Shown here in pieces: positions 24,920-33,866 of a stretch of 64,000 bases of DNA. The DNA comes from Rhizobium sp. 2MFCol3.1. GTDB taxonomy: Bacteria; Pseudomonadota; Alphaproteobacteria; Rhizobiales; Rhizobiaceae. Positions within the stretch are counted from its first letter, which is position 1. Every line of letters starts with the position of its first letter. Under the pieces are notes generated by a model. The model worked only from the letters and a program-made list of their open reading frames with translations, was not told the origin of the DNA and did no database searches. The translations under genes were made by a program, and so were the position numbers. The DNA lies in NCBI RefSeq assembly GCF_000377565.1, contig NZ_KB898362.1:124001-188000 (forward strand), in the 5' to 3' direction.

Positions 24920-26913
24920 CAGAGGGCACTCCCGAGCATCATCCAGGTAACGAGCGCTGCAACGCCGATCAGCATGGCGAACGCGTAGTGATAGAGGTAA
25001 CCGCTCTGCAGGCGCACGACGCGGTTGGTGACATCGACGACACGGGCGGCAATGCCGTTCGGGCCGTAGGTGTCGATGACGCCGACGTCACCCTTCTTCC
25101 ACAGGAACCGGCCAAGGGCCTTTGCCGAACGGACGAAGAGGAGGTCGTAGAGCTCGTCGAAGTACCACTTGTTCAAGAGGAACTGGTAGAGCACCCGATG
25201 CTGGCGTGCGAGCACGGCCGGCGTCGACGGCGACTTGATGTACATGTACCAGGCGGTCACGAAACCGATCACCATGGCGATGAAGGGGCTGAGGGCTACG
25301 AGCGCCGGAACGTGGTGGAACTCGTGGACCAGCTCGTTGTGCTCCGAGGTGAAGAGCGCGCCCTTCCAGAACTCGGCATATTCCTCGCCGTAGAAGTGTC
25401 CTTCGAAGAACCAGCCCGCGAAGACCGCGCCGATCGCCAGCAGATAGAGCGGGATCAGCATGACCTGCGGCGATTCGTGCACGTGGTGCATGACCTCGTG
25501 CGAAGCGCGCGGCTTGTTGAAGAAAGTGAGGAACATCAGGCGCCAGGAATAGAAGCTCGTGAACAGAGCCGCGATAACCAGCATGGCGAAGGCGAAGCCA
25601 GCGACCGGCGAATGCGATGCGTATGTCGCCTCGATGATCACGTCCTTAGAGAAGAAGCCGGCGAAGCCGAACGGCGTGAACGGAATGCCGACGCCGGTAA
25701 TGGCGAGGGTACCAATCAGCATCATCAAGAACGTGACCTTGATGTGCGGACGCAGGCCACCCATGTTTCTCATGTCCTGCTCACCATCAACGGCATGGAT
25801 GACCGAGCCGGCGCAAAGGAAGAGCAGTGCCTTGAAGAAAGCGTGCGTGAAGAGGTGGAAGATGGCCGCGCCATAGGCGCCGACACCGAGAGCGACGAAC
25901 ATGTAGCCGAGCTGCGAGCAGGTCGAGTAGGCGATGACGCGCTTGATGTCGTTCTGCACGAGGCCGACGGTGGCCGCGAAGAAGGCGGTGATCGCACCGA
26001 TGATGGTGACGACGGTCAGCGCATCCGGCGACAGTTCGAACAACGGCGACATGCGGGCGACGAGGAAGACGCCGGCGGTAACCATGGTTGCGGCATGGAT
26101 GAGCGCCGACACGGGCGTCGGGCCTTCCATGGCGTCAGGCAGCCAGGTGTGCAGCAGGAACTGCGCCGACTTACCCATTGCGCCCATGAAGAGCAGCAGG
26201 CAGGCGCCGGTCAGCGCGTGTGCCTTGTCGAGGTGCATGCCGAAGAGGTTCAGGACCACTTCGCCGCCCTCGCCGCCTTCATGCGCGAAGCTCGCAGCAT
26301 TGGCGAAGATGGTGTCGAAGTTGATGGCGCCGAAGAGAACGAAAACGCTCGAGATGCCGAGGATGAAGCCGAAGTCGCCAACGCGGTTGACGATGAAGGC
26401 CTTCATGGCGGCGGCGTTCGCCGACGGCTTCTTGAACCAGAAGCCGATCAGCAGGTAGGACGCCAGACCCACGCCTTCCCAGCCGAAGAACATCTGAGCA
26501 AGGTTGTCGGAGGTGATCAGCATCAACATCGCGAAAGTGAAGAGCGACAGGTAGGCGAAGAAGCGCGGGCGATGCGGGTCATGGTGCATGTACCCGATCG
26601 AATAGAGATGGACGAGCGTCGAAACCGAGTTGACGACGATCAGCATGACCGAGGTCAGCGTGTCGATGCGCAGCGACCAGGAGACGTCGATGCCGCCGGA
26701 CTGGATCCAGCGCAGGACTTCGACCTTGATCGGGCCGCCTTCGACATGGCCCATGCCGACGGTGATGAAGACGTACCACGACAGAACCGCAGTGATGATC
26801 ATCAGACCCGTCGTGACGAATTCCGACGCCTTGGCGCCGATCGCGCGGCCGAAAAGGCCGGCTATGATCGCGCCGATCAGGGGAAGAAAGACGATAGCCT
26901 TATATAAAAACAT
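24919..26913 (-). CDS. nuoL: NADH-quinone oxidoreductase subunit L
   Basis: This 664-residue distal antiporter-like subunit of complex I has about 16 helices, including the long lateral helix near the C-terminus. Motifs are FFGWEGVGLASYLLIGFW, QFLLHTWLPDAMEGPTPVSALIHAATMVTAGV and STCSQLGYMFVALG. It is 7 nt from nuoK and ends in a one-base overlap with nuoM. Confidence 0.97.
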   Translation of the reverse strand: MFLYKAIVFLPLIGAIIAGLFGRAIGAKASEFVTTGLMIITAVLSWYVFITVGMGHVEGGPIKVEVLRWIQSGGIDVSWSLRIDTLTSVMLIVVNSVSTLVHLYSIGYMHHDPHRPRFFAYLSLFTFAMLMLITSDNLAQMFFGWEGVGLASYLLIGFWFKKPSANAAAMKAFIVNRVGDFGFILGISSVFVLFGAINFDTIFANAASFAHEGGEGGEVVLNLFGMHLDKAHALTGACLLLFMGAMGKSAQFLLHTWLPDAMEGPTPVSALIHAATMVTAGVFLVARMSPLFELSPDALTVVTIIGAITAFFAATVGLVQNDIKRVIAYSTCSQLGYMFVALGVGAYGAAIFHLFTHAFFKALLFLCAGSVIHAVDGEQDMRNMGGLRPHIKVTFLMMLIGTLAITGVGIPFTPFGFAGFFSKDVIIEATYASHSPVAGFAFAMLVIAALFTSFYSWRLMFLTFFNKPRASHEVMHHVHESPQVMLIPLYLLAIGAVFAGWFFEGHFYGEEYAEFWKGALFTSEHNELVHEFHHVPALVALSPFIAMVIGFVTAWYMYIKSPSTPAVLARQHRVLYQFLLNKWYFDELYDLLFVRSAKALGRFLWKKGDVGVIDTYGPNGIAARVVDVTNRVVRLQSGYLYHYAFAMLIGVAALVTWMMLGSAL

Positions 26914-26920
26914 AGCCTTA

Positions 26921-27229
26921 TCAGCCCTTCATCATATTGACGTCTTCCACGGCGATGGAGCCGCGGTTGCGGTAGAAGACGACGAGAATTGCGAGACCGA
27001 TGGCCGCTTCAGCAGCAGCGACGGTCAGAATGAACAATGCAAAGACCTGGCCGACGATGTCGTTCAGGAACGACGAGAAGGCGACCATGTTGATGTTGAC
27101 GGCGAGCAGAATGAGCTCGATCGACATCAGGATGACGATGATGTTCTTCCGGTTGAGGAAGATGCCGAAGACGCCGAGCGTGAAGAGGATGGCGCTGACC
27201 GTCAGGTAATGGGAAAGTCCGATGACCAT
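26921..27229 (-). CDS. nuoK: NADH-quinone oxidoreductase subunit K
   Basis: This 102-residue membrane subunit has three helices. Two carry the conserved glutamates of the proton path (ILMSIELILLAVNINMVAF and ILTVAAAEAAIGLAILVVFYRNR). It lies 29 nt downstream of nuoJ. Confidence 0.96.
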   Translation of the reverse strand: MVIGLSHYLTVSAILFTLGVFGIFLNRKNIIVILMSIELILLAVNINMVAFSSFLNDIVGQVFALFILTVAAAEAAIGLAILVVFYRNRGSIAVEDVNMMKG

Positions 27230-27258
27230 TGTGTTGTTTCCTTAAGCTCGCGCCTGCC

Positions 27259-27873
27259 TCAAAGCCCCTGCCCCGGCTTCACCGAGATCACCTCGACGGC
27301 GGTCTTCGGGTTGCGGGCAACCTGGTTTGCGATGTTCTGACGCTTGACCGTCGTGCGATGCTTGAGCGTGAGCACGATTGCCCCGATCATCGCGACCAGC
27401 AGGACGAGAGCGGCGATTTCGAAGAAGTAGACGTAATTCGTATAGAGCACGTCGCCGAGGGCGGCGGTGTTGGTGCGCTCGGTGATCGCGGGGATCGGCA
27501 TGGCGACCGTCTTGGCGATCTCCGGCGAGATCACGCTGCCGCCGACCACGACGATCAGCTCGGCCGCGAGGATCACCCCGATCAGCGCGCCGATCGGCGC
27601 GTATTCCAGAACACCCGCCCGCAGCTCCGTGAAGTCGATGTCGAGCATCATGACCACGAAGAGGAAGAGAACCGCCACGGCGCCGACATAAACGACGAGC
27701 AGGATCATCGCGAGGAATTCAGCCCCGAGCAGCAGGAAGAGACCGGCCGCGTTGAAGAAAACCAGGATCAGGAACAGAACCGAGTGAACCGGGTTCTTCG
27801 ACCAGATGACCATGAACGCCGACGCTATCGCGATAAAGGCGAAAATATAGAAAAATAGAGCCTGCAGACCCAT
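27259..27873 (-). CDS. nuoJ: NADH-quinone oxidoreductase subunit J
   Basis: This 204-residue five-helix membrane subunit lies near the quinone-site end of the membrane arm. The conserved helix AMILLVVYVGAVAVLFLFVVMMLD contains the pi-bulge Tyr. ATG 27873 (MGLQALFFYIFAF) is chosen; the frame extends upstream to 27984 without homology. A 136-nt gap separates it from nuoI. Confidence 0.95.
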   Translation of the reverse strand: MGLQALFFYIFAFIAIASAFMVIWSKNPVHSVLFLILVFFNAAGLFLLLGAEFLAMILLVVYVGAVAVLFLFVVMMLDIDFTELRAGVLEYAPIGALIGVILAAELIVVVGGSVISPEIAKTVAMPIPAITERTNTAALGDVLYTNYVYFFEIAALVLLVAMIGAIVLTLKHRTTVKRQNIANQVARNPKTAVEVISVKPGQGL

Positions 27874-28009
27874 GTTCGTGCCTTCTTCATCTTCCCACGG
27901 GCTGCCGGGTACTCCCCCCGCCCGATGAAGCTTCGCATTGGTTGCCGCGAAGCTCTGGTGCATGTTGACTGGGCGATACTTCAAGCACCGCCCGGCATTT
28001 CAATTTCAA

Positions 28010-28501
28010 TCAACGGTACGGAGCGTCGAGTGCGAGGTTGCGAGCGATTTCACGCTCCCAACGGTCGCCGTTCTCGAGGAGCTTCTGCTTGTCGAAATAG
28101 AGCTCTTCGCGCGTTTCCGTCGCAAATTCGAAATTCGGGCCCTCGACGATCGCATCGACCGGGCAAGCCTCCTGGCAGAAGCCGCAATAGATGCACTTCA
28201 CCATGTCGATATCGTAACGGACCGTGCGGCGGGTGCCATCGTTGCGGCGCGGGCCGGCTTCGATGGTGATCGCCTGAGCAGGACAGATAGCCTCACACAG
28301 CTTGCAGGCGATGCAACGCTCTTCGCCGTTGGGATAACGACGCAGGGCATGTTCGCCACGGAAGCGCGGGCTGACCGGTCCCTTTTCGAACGGATAGTTC
28401 ACCGTTGCCTTCTGCTTGAAAATGTAACGGAACGTCAGCCAGAAAGCGCTGATGAATTCCTTCAGGAACAACGAGCTGACAGCGTTGGACAAGCCTGCCA
28501 T
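28010..28501 (-). CDS. nuoI: NADH-quinone oxidoreductase subunit I (2x 4Fe-4S)
   Basis: This 163-residue peripheral subunit carries clusters N6a and N6b. The ligands are C63-C66-C69-C73 (CIACKLCEAICP) and C103-C106-C109-C113 (CIYCGFCQEACP). ATG 28501 (MAGLSNAV) has GGAGG 7 nt upstream. Confidence 0.97.
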   Translation of the reverse strand: MAGLSNAVSSLFLKEFISAFWLTFRYIFKQKATVNYPFEKGPVSPRFRGEHALRRYPNGEERCIACKLCEAICPAQAITIEAGPRRNDGTRRTVRYDIDMVKCIYCGFCQEACPVDAIVEGPNFEFATETREELYFDKQKLLENGDRWEREIARNLALDAPYR

Positions 28502-28541
28502 CTTCAACCTCCAATATTGCTGGAAACCAGGGCCGGCATGA

Positions 28542-29585
28542 TCATGCCCCTGCCGTCAGCTTCAGCACGAATGCAACAATGATGACCATGGCGAGCGACA
28601 GCGGAAGGAAGACCTTCCAGCCGAGGCGCATCAGCTGGTCGTAGCGGTAGCGCGGCACGAATGCCTTGACCATCGCGAACATGAAGAACACCAGGCACGA
28701 CTTCAGCATGAACCAGATGATGCCGGGAACCCAATTCAGGAACCAGACGTCGACCGGCGGCAGCCAGCCTCCGAGGAACAGGATCGTCGTCAGCGAGCAC
28801 ATCAGAACGATGGCCGCGTATTCGCCGAGCATGAACATCATGTAGAGGGCCGAACCATACTCGACCATGAAGCCGGCGACGAGTTCGGATTCAGCTTCCG
28901 GAAGGTCGAAGGGCGGACGGTTGGTTTCAGCCAGTGCCGAGATGAAGAAGATGATGAACATCGGGAACAGGGCGAGCCAGTGCCAGTCCAGGAAGGACGA
29001 CGGCATGCCGAGGCGCGTACCGATGCCGCTCTGCTGAGCGTGAACGATATCCGTCAGGTTCAGCGAACCTACGCAGAGAAGGACGGTGACGATAACGAAG
29101 CCGATCGAGACTTCGTAGGACACCATCTGTGCCGCCGAGCGCAGCGCGCCGAGGAACGGATACTTCGAGTTCGAAGCCCAGCCGCCCATGATGACGCCGT
29201 ACACTTCAAGCGACGAGATCGCGAAGATGTAGAGGATGCCGACGTTGATGTTGGCGATGACCCAGCCATCAGCGAAGGGAACCACGGCCCAGGTCGACAG
29301 CGCCAGAAGCACGGTGACCAGCGGGGCCAGAAGGAAGACCGCCTTGTCGGCGCCGGCCGGAATGATCGGCTCCTTGAAGACGAACTTCAAAAGGTCGGCG
29401 AAGGACTGGAAAAGGCCGAAAGGACCCACCACATTCGGTCCGCGACGCAGCTGTACGGCCGCCCAGATCTTGCGGTCGGCCAACAGGATGTAGGCGATGA
29501 AGACGAGCAAGCAGACGAGGACGAGAAGCGACTGACCGACCATGAGGAGGCCTGGCCAGACATATGTTGAAAGAAACGATTCCAT
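28542..29585 (-). CDS. nuoH: NADH-quinone oxidoreductase subunit H
   Basis: This 347-residue membrane subunit has eight helices and forms the quinone-entry channel. Conserved signatures are AVQLRRGPNVVGPFGLFQSFADLLKFVFKE, the EVSIGFVIV segment, and ETNRPPFDLPEAESELVAGFMVEY. The last of these is the strongly acidic E-channel loop. It starts 12 nt after the nuoG stop. Confidence 0.97.
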   Translation of the reverse strand: MESFLSTYVWPGLLMVGQSLLVLVCLLVFIAYILLADRKIWAAVQLRRGPNVVGPFGLFQSFADLLKFVFKEPIIPAGADKAVFLLAPLVTVLLALSTWAVVPFADGWVIANINVGILYIFAISSLEVYGVIMGGWASNSKYPFLGALRSAAQMVSYEVSIGFVIVTVLLCVGSLNLTDIVHAQQSGIGTRLGMPSSFLDWHWLALFPMFIIFFISALAETNRPPFDLPEAESELVAGFMVEYGSALYMMFMLGEYAAIVLMCSLTTILFLGGWLPPVDVWFLNWVPGIIWFMLKSCLVFFMFAMVKAFVPRYRYDQLMRLGWKVFLPLSLAMVIIVAFVLKLTAGA

Positions 29586-29597
29586 AGTCCCCTGCCC

Positions 29598-31679
29598 TTA
29601 CTCTGCCGCGACTTTGAAGTTGTTGCGGGCCAATGCCGAGCACTCAGCCATGACAGCCGATGCGCGCGCGATTGGGTTCGTCAAATAGAAGTCTTTCACC
29701 GGCGATGCGAAGCCGGCCTTGTTCATCTTGCCGGCTTTCTTGGCGACGGCAGCAATCTTGGCGCTATCGCTTTCGGCAATCTCGTCGGCGGCCGCGAAGT
29801 GCGGGAACGCCTGGTAAAGCTTGGCGCGCAGCTGGCTCAGCGAGTCGAACGGCAGCTTCTTGCCGAGAACGTCGGAGAGCGCGCGGATGATCGCCCAGTC
29901 CTCGCGGGCATCGCCCGGTGCGAAGCCTGCGCGGTTACCGATCTGAACGCGGCCCTCGGTGTTGACCCAGGTGCCCGACTTTTCCGTGTAGGCTGCGGCC
30001 GGCAGGATGACGTCGGCGTTCTGTGCGCCCTGGTCGCCGTGCGAGCCGATGTAGACGGTGAACTTCGCCTTCTTGGCTTCGAAGTTCATTTCGTCGGCGC
30101 CGAGCAGGAAGAGAACGTCCATCGAGGTCAGCATCTCGGCGGCATTGACGCCCTTGGCGCCCGGTACGAAGCCGAGATCGAGACCACCGACGCGGGCAGC
30201 AGCCGTGTGCAGGACGGCGAAACCGTTCCAGCCATCGACGACAGCGCCGACAGTGCCGGCGAGCTTGGCAGCGCTGGCGAGAACGCCTGCGCCGTCAGCG
30301 CGCGAGAGAGCGCCCTGGCCGATGATGATCAGCGGCTTCTTGGCGTCGGTCAGAACCTTGGCGAAGCTGTGCGTGCCGTCGACCAGATCCTTCAGCGTAT
30401 CCGGACCCGAGCCGAGATATTCGTAGTCGTAGCGCAGTTCGCCGGCTTCGCCGATCACGCCGATCGGGAAGTTGCCGCGGCGCCAGCGCTTGCGGATGCG
30501 GGCGTTGAGAACTGCGGCTTCGAAGCGCGGGTTGGCGCCGATGATGAGCAGCGCGTCGGCCTGTTCGATGCCTTCGATCGTCGGGTTGAAGAGGTAGCTT
30601 GCGCGGCCGAGCGACGGATCGAGTGCCGTCCCATCCTGGCGACAGTCGAGGTTCTCGGAACCGAGCGACTTTACCAGTTCAGACAGGGCATACATCTCTT
30701 CGACGGAAGCGAGGTCGCCGGCGATGGCGCCGATCTTGTCGCCAGCGGTCGAGGCAACAGCCGACTTGATCGCTGCGAACGCGTCCGGCCAGCTTGCGAC
30801 CTGCAGGCGGCCGTCCTTGCGAACGTAAGGCTTGTCGAGGCGCTGCGTCTTCAGGCCGTCCCAGATGAAGCGGCTCTTGTCGGAGATCCACTCTTCGTTG
30901 ATCTGGTCGTTGACGCGCGGCATGACGCGCATGACTTCGCGGCCACGGGTATCGACGCGGATCGCCGAGCCGAGCGCGTCCATGACGTCGATCGTTTCGG
31001 TCTTGTTCAGTTCCCACGGACGGGCCGTGAAGGCGAAGGGCTTGGAGGTCAGCGCGCCGACCGGGCAAAGGTCAACGACGTTGCCCTGCAGCTCGGAGGT
31101 CATCGCCTGCTCGAGATAGGTGGTGATTTCCGCGTCTTCGCCACGACCGATCAGGCCGAGCTCGGCAATGCCGGCGACCTCGGTGGTGAAGCGAACGCAG
31201 CGCGTGCAGTGAATGCAGCGGTTCATGACCGTCTTGACGAGCGGTCCGATGTACTTGTCCTCGACGGCGCGCTTGTCTTCCTGATAGCGCGAGCCGGCGA
31301 TACCGAAGGCCATGGCCTGGTCCTGCAGGTCGCATTCGCCACCCTGGTCGCAGATCGGGCAATCCAGCGGATGGTTGATCAGGAGGAATTCCATCACGCC
31401 TTCGCGGGCCTTCTTGACCATCGGCGTGTTGGTGAAGACCTCGGGCAGTTCGCCGTTCGGGCCGCCGCGGATATCGCGCACGCCCATGGCGCAAGATGCC
31501 TGCGGCTTCGGCGGGCCACCCTTTACCTCGACGAGGCACATGCGGCAGTTGCCGGCAACCGAAAGGCGTTCGTGGAAGCAGAAGCGCGGAACTTCAGCAC
31601 CGGCTTCCTCACACGCCTGAATGAGGGTGTAATGATCCGGGACCTCGATCTCGTTACCGTCAATCTTCAGTTTTGCCAT
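29598..31679 (-). CDS. nuoG: NADH-quinone oxidoreductase subunit G
   Basis: This 693-residue peripheral-arm subunit has a 2Fe-2S ferredoxin domain first (cysteines in VPRFCFHERLSVAGNCRMC and ASCAMG). It is followed by the His-Cys cluster HPLDCPICDQGGECDLQDQ and the 4Fe-4S NRCIHCTRCVRF...GNVVDLCPVGAL. A molybdopterin-oxidoreductase-like domain without cofactor covers the rest. ATG 31679 (MAKLKIDGN) is preferred to an upstream GTG. Confidence 0.96.
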   Translation of the reverse strand: MAKLKIDGNEIEVPDHYTLIQACEEAGAEVPRFCFHERLSVAGNCRMCLVEVKGGPPKPQASCAMGVRDIRGGPNGELPEVFTNTPMVKKAREGVMEFLLINHPLDCPICDQGGECDLQDQAMAFGIAGSRYQEDKRAVEDKYIGPLVKTVMNRCIHCTRCVRFTTEVAGIAELGLIGRGEDAEITTYLEQAMTSELQGNVVDLCPVGALTSKPFAFTARPWELNKTETIDVMDALGSAIRVDTRGREVMRVMPRVNDQINEEWISDKSRFIWDGLKTQRLDKPYVRKDGRLQVASWPDAFAAIKSAVASTAGDKIGAIAGDLASVEEMYALSELVKSLGSENLDCRQDGTALDPSLGRASYLFNPTIEGIEQADALLIIGANPRFEAAVLNARIRKRWRRGNFPIGVIGEAGELRYDYEYLGSGPDTLKDLVDGTHSFAKVLTDAKKPLIIIGQGALSRADGAGVLASAAKLAGTVGAVVDGWNGFAVLHTAAARVGGLDLGFVPGAKGVNAAEMLTSMDVLFLLGADEMNFEAKKAKFTVYIGSHGDQGAQNADVILPAAAYTEKSGTWVNTEGRVQIGNRAGFAPGDAREDWAIIRALSDVLGKKLPFDSLSQLRAKLYQAFPHFAAADEIAESDSAKIAAVAKKAGKMNKAGFASPVKDFYLTNPIARASAVMAECSALARNNFKVAAE

Positions 31680-31905
31680 CGTCACTCAGTCCTGTTTCCC
31701 GTTCACCGGAAGCCGGTAAACAAACCTATTCTGCAACGTTTCCACTGCCAGGCCGGATTTTTATCCCGCTGACACTGGTGTCGTCCAAATTTTCGTCTCC
31801 GCCCCCCGAGGCCCGGGAACCGGCCTGCGACGTCGCGGCATTGGGACCCTCCCCGCGCCGCTCAGTCTTGTCTCTCCTCCGATCGCGATCCGCGACCGGA
31901 CATCA

Positions 31906-32547
31906 TCACGTCCGCTTCCGGCCCTTTGCCGTGAGCAGCTTTGCCTGCGCCACCCAGCCATCGCGGGCGATGCGGCCGTCGAAGCCAAGCTCCGCGTCCA
32001 GGCGGGCCACGTCGGCATCCGACCAGCCAGCGATCTCACCGAGCGTGCGAACACCCTTGGCGTTCAGCACCTGCTCGAGCTTCGGGCCGACGCCGGAGAT
32101 CTGCTTCAGATCATCAGCCTTCTTGCCACGCGCCGCCGGCTTGGTGGCTACAACAGTCTTCGTCTTCGCCACCGGCTCGGCCTTGTCGGCAACCGCGGCC
32201 AGCTTGACGCGGGCCGCCGTCTTCTTCGGTGCGGCCGGGCGAATGTTTTCCGGCTTCACGTCGATCTCGGGCTTCGGCTCTTCCGGCGGCGTCTCGTCGA
32301 GAACTGCCGCCAGCTTGTTCGATGCTTCCATCGCTCCCTGGAGAGCGCCGAAGAAGGCGCCGGCCATCTGCGTGGAGAAGCCGAAGCCGATTGCGGTCGC
32401 GGCAGCCATGGCGGCTGCCGGATTGACCATCATCGGCGCGATCGGCAAGGCGCGGGCATTTTCCAGCATCTCGGCAGCAAGACGGCCGAAGTCGGCCGAG
32501 AAATCGGCGACCCCTTCCTTGTTCTTGCTGTCGGATGCGTTTGCCAT
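31906..32547 (-). CDS. Helix-hairpin-helix protein inside the nuo operon
   Basis: This 213-residue protein sits between nuoF (4 nt away) and nuoG (226-nt gap). The N-terminal part (residues 1-80) is Ala-rich and helical, with a possible amphipathic or membrane-leaning stretch (PAAAMAAATAIGFGFSTQMAG). The middle is a Pro/Lys/Ala-rich linker. The C-terminal 65 residues form a compact HhH-like domain beginning DDLKQISGVGPKLEQVLNAKG. The same domain ends NuoE of this operon. An assembly or accessory role in complex I is inferred; the name in databases varies. ATG 32547 is chosen because the longer frame overlaps nuoF. Confidence 0.7.
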   Translation of the reverse strand: MANASDSKNKEGVADFSADFGRLAAEMLENARALPIAPMMVNPAAAMAAATAIGFGFSTQMAGAFFGALQGAMEASNKLAAVLDETPPEEPKPEIDVKPENIRPAAPKKTAARVKLAAVADKAEPVAKTKTVVATKPAARGKKADDLKQISGVGPKLEQVLNAKGVRTLGEIAGWSDADVARLDAELGFDGRIARDGWVAQAKLLTAKGRKRT

Positions 32548-32551
32548 CGTC

Positions 32552-33856
32552 TTACTCAGCAGCCTCAAGAACCGCGCCATGGTCCATGGCGCTTGCCGTA
32601 TACTGATCGATGCGCGCTTCGATCTCATGACGGAAGTTACGGATCAGACCCTGCACCGGCCATGCGGCAGCATCGCCGAGCGCACAGATGGTGTGGCCTT
32701 CGATCTGCTTGGTGACGGCGAAGAGCATGTCGATTTCGCGCTTCTGGGCGTTGCCCTTGGCCATGCGCTCCATGACGCGCCACATCCAGCCGGTGCCTTC
32801 GCGGCACGGCGTGCACTGGCCGCAGCTCTCGTGCTTGAAGAAGGCCGAGATACGGGCGATCGCCTTGATGACGTCGGTGGACTTGTCCATGACGATCGAA
32901 GCGGCCGTACCGAAGGAGGAGCCGACCGAGCGCAGGCCGTCGAAGTCCATCGGCACGTCGATCATGTCCTTGGCGGGAACGATCGGGCACGATGCACCGC
33001 CCGGAATGACCGCGAGCAGGTTGTCCCAGCCGCCACGGATACCGCCGGCGTGCTTGTCGACGAGCTCACGGAAGGTGATGCCCATTTCTTCTTCTACGGT
33101 GCACGGCTTGTTGACGTGACCAGAGAGCATGAACAGCTTGGTGCCAACGTTGTTCGGACGGCCGAGTGCCGAGAACCAGCCGGCTCCGCGACGAAGAATC
33201 GTCGGAGCAACGGCGATCGACTCGACGTTGTTGACCGTGGTCGGGCAGCCGTAGAGACCCATGTTGGCCGGGAATGGCGGCTTCAGGCGCGGCTGGCCCT
33301 TCTTGCCTTCCAGGCTTTCGAGCAGCGCGGTTTCTTCGCCGCAGATGTAGGCGCCGGCGCCGTGGTGGACGAAGATGTCCATCGGGTAGCCAAGCTTGTT
33401 GTTCTTGCCGAGCAGACCGAAATCGTAGCACTCGTCGATCGCCGCCTGCAGCGCCTCGCGTTCACGGATGTATTCGCCGCGAACGTAGATGTAGGCGGTA
33501 TTGGCGCCCATGGCGAACGAGGCGATGACACAGCCTTCGATCAGCGTATGGGGATCGTGACGCATGATGTCACGGTCCTTGCAGGTGCCGGGCTCGGATT
33601 CGTCGGCGTTGACGACGAGGTAGTGCGGACGGCCGTCGTTTTCCTTCGGCATGAAGGACCACTTGAGACCGGTCGGGAAGCCTGCGCCGCCACGACCGCG
33701 AAGACCGGAAGCCTTCATCTCATTGATGATCCAGTCGCGACCCTTTTCGAGGATCTGCTTGGTGCCGTCCCAGTGGCCGCGGCTCATCGCGCCCTTCAGG
33801 GACTTGTCCTTAAGGCCGTAGATATTGGTAAAGATGCGATCTTTATCTTGTAACAT
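32552..33856 (-). CDS. nuoF: NADH-quinone oxidoreductase subunit F
   Basis: This 434-residue subunit binds NADH and FMN and holds cluster N3. The glycine-rich NADH/FMN site RGRGGAGFPTG is at 53-63, GAGAYICGEETALLESLEG continues the flavin site, and the 4Fe-4S ligands lie in ESCGQCTPCREGTGW and HTICALGD near the C-terminus. It follows nuoE after 10 nt. Confidence 0.97.
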   Translation of the reverse strand: MLQDKDRIFTNIYGLKDKSLKGAMSRGHWDGTKQILEKGRDWIINEMKASGLRGRGGAGFPTGLKWSFMPKENDGRPHYLVVNADESEPGTCKDRDIMRHDPHTLIEGCVIASFAMGANTAYIYVRGEYIREREALQAAIDECYDFGLLGKNNKLGYPMDIFVHHGAGAYICGEETALLESLEGKKGQPRLKPPFPANMGLYGCPTTVNNVESIAVAPTILRRGAGWFSALGRPNNVGTKLFMLSGHVNKPCTVEEEMGITFRELVDKHAGGIRGGWDNLLAVIPGGASCPIVPAKDMIDVPMDFDGLRSVGSSFGTAASIVMDKSTDVIKAIARISAFFKHESCGQCTPCREGTGWMWRVMERMAKGNAQKREIDMLFAVTKQIEGHTICALGDAAAWPVQGLIRNFRHEIEARIDQYTASAMDHGAVLEAAE

Positions 33857-33866
33857 GCTTCACCTC

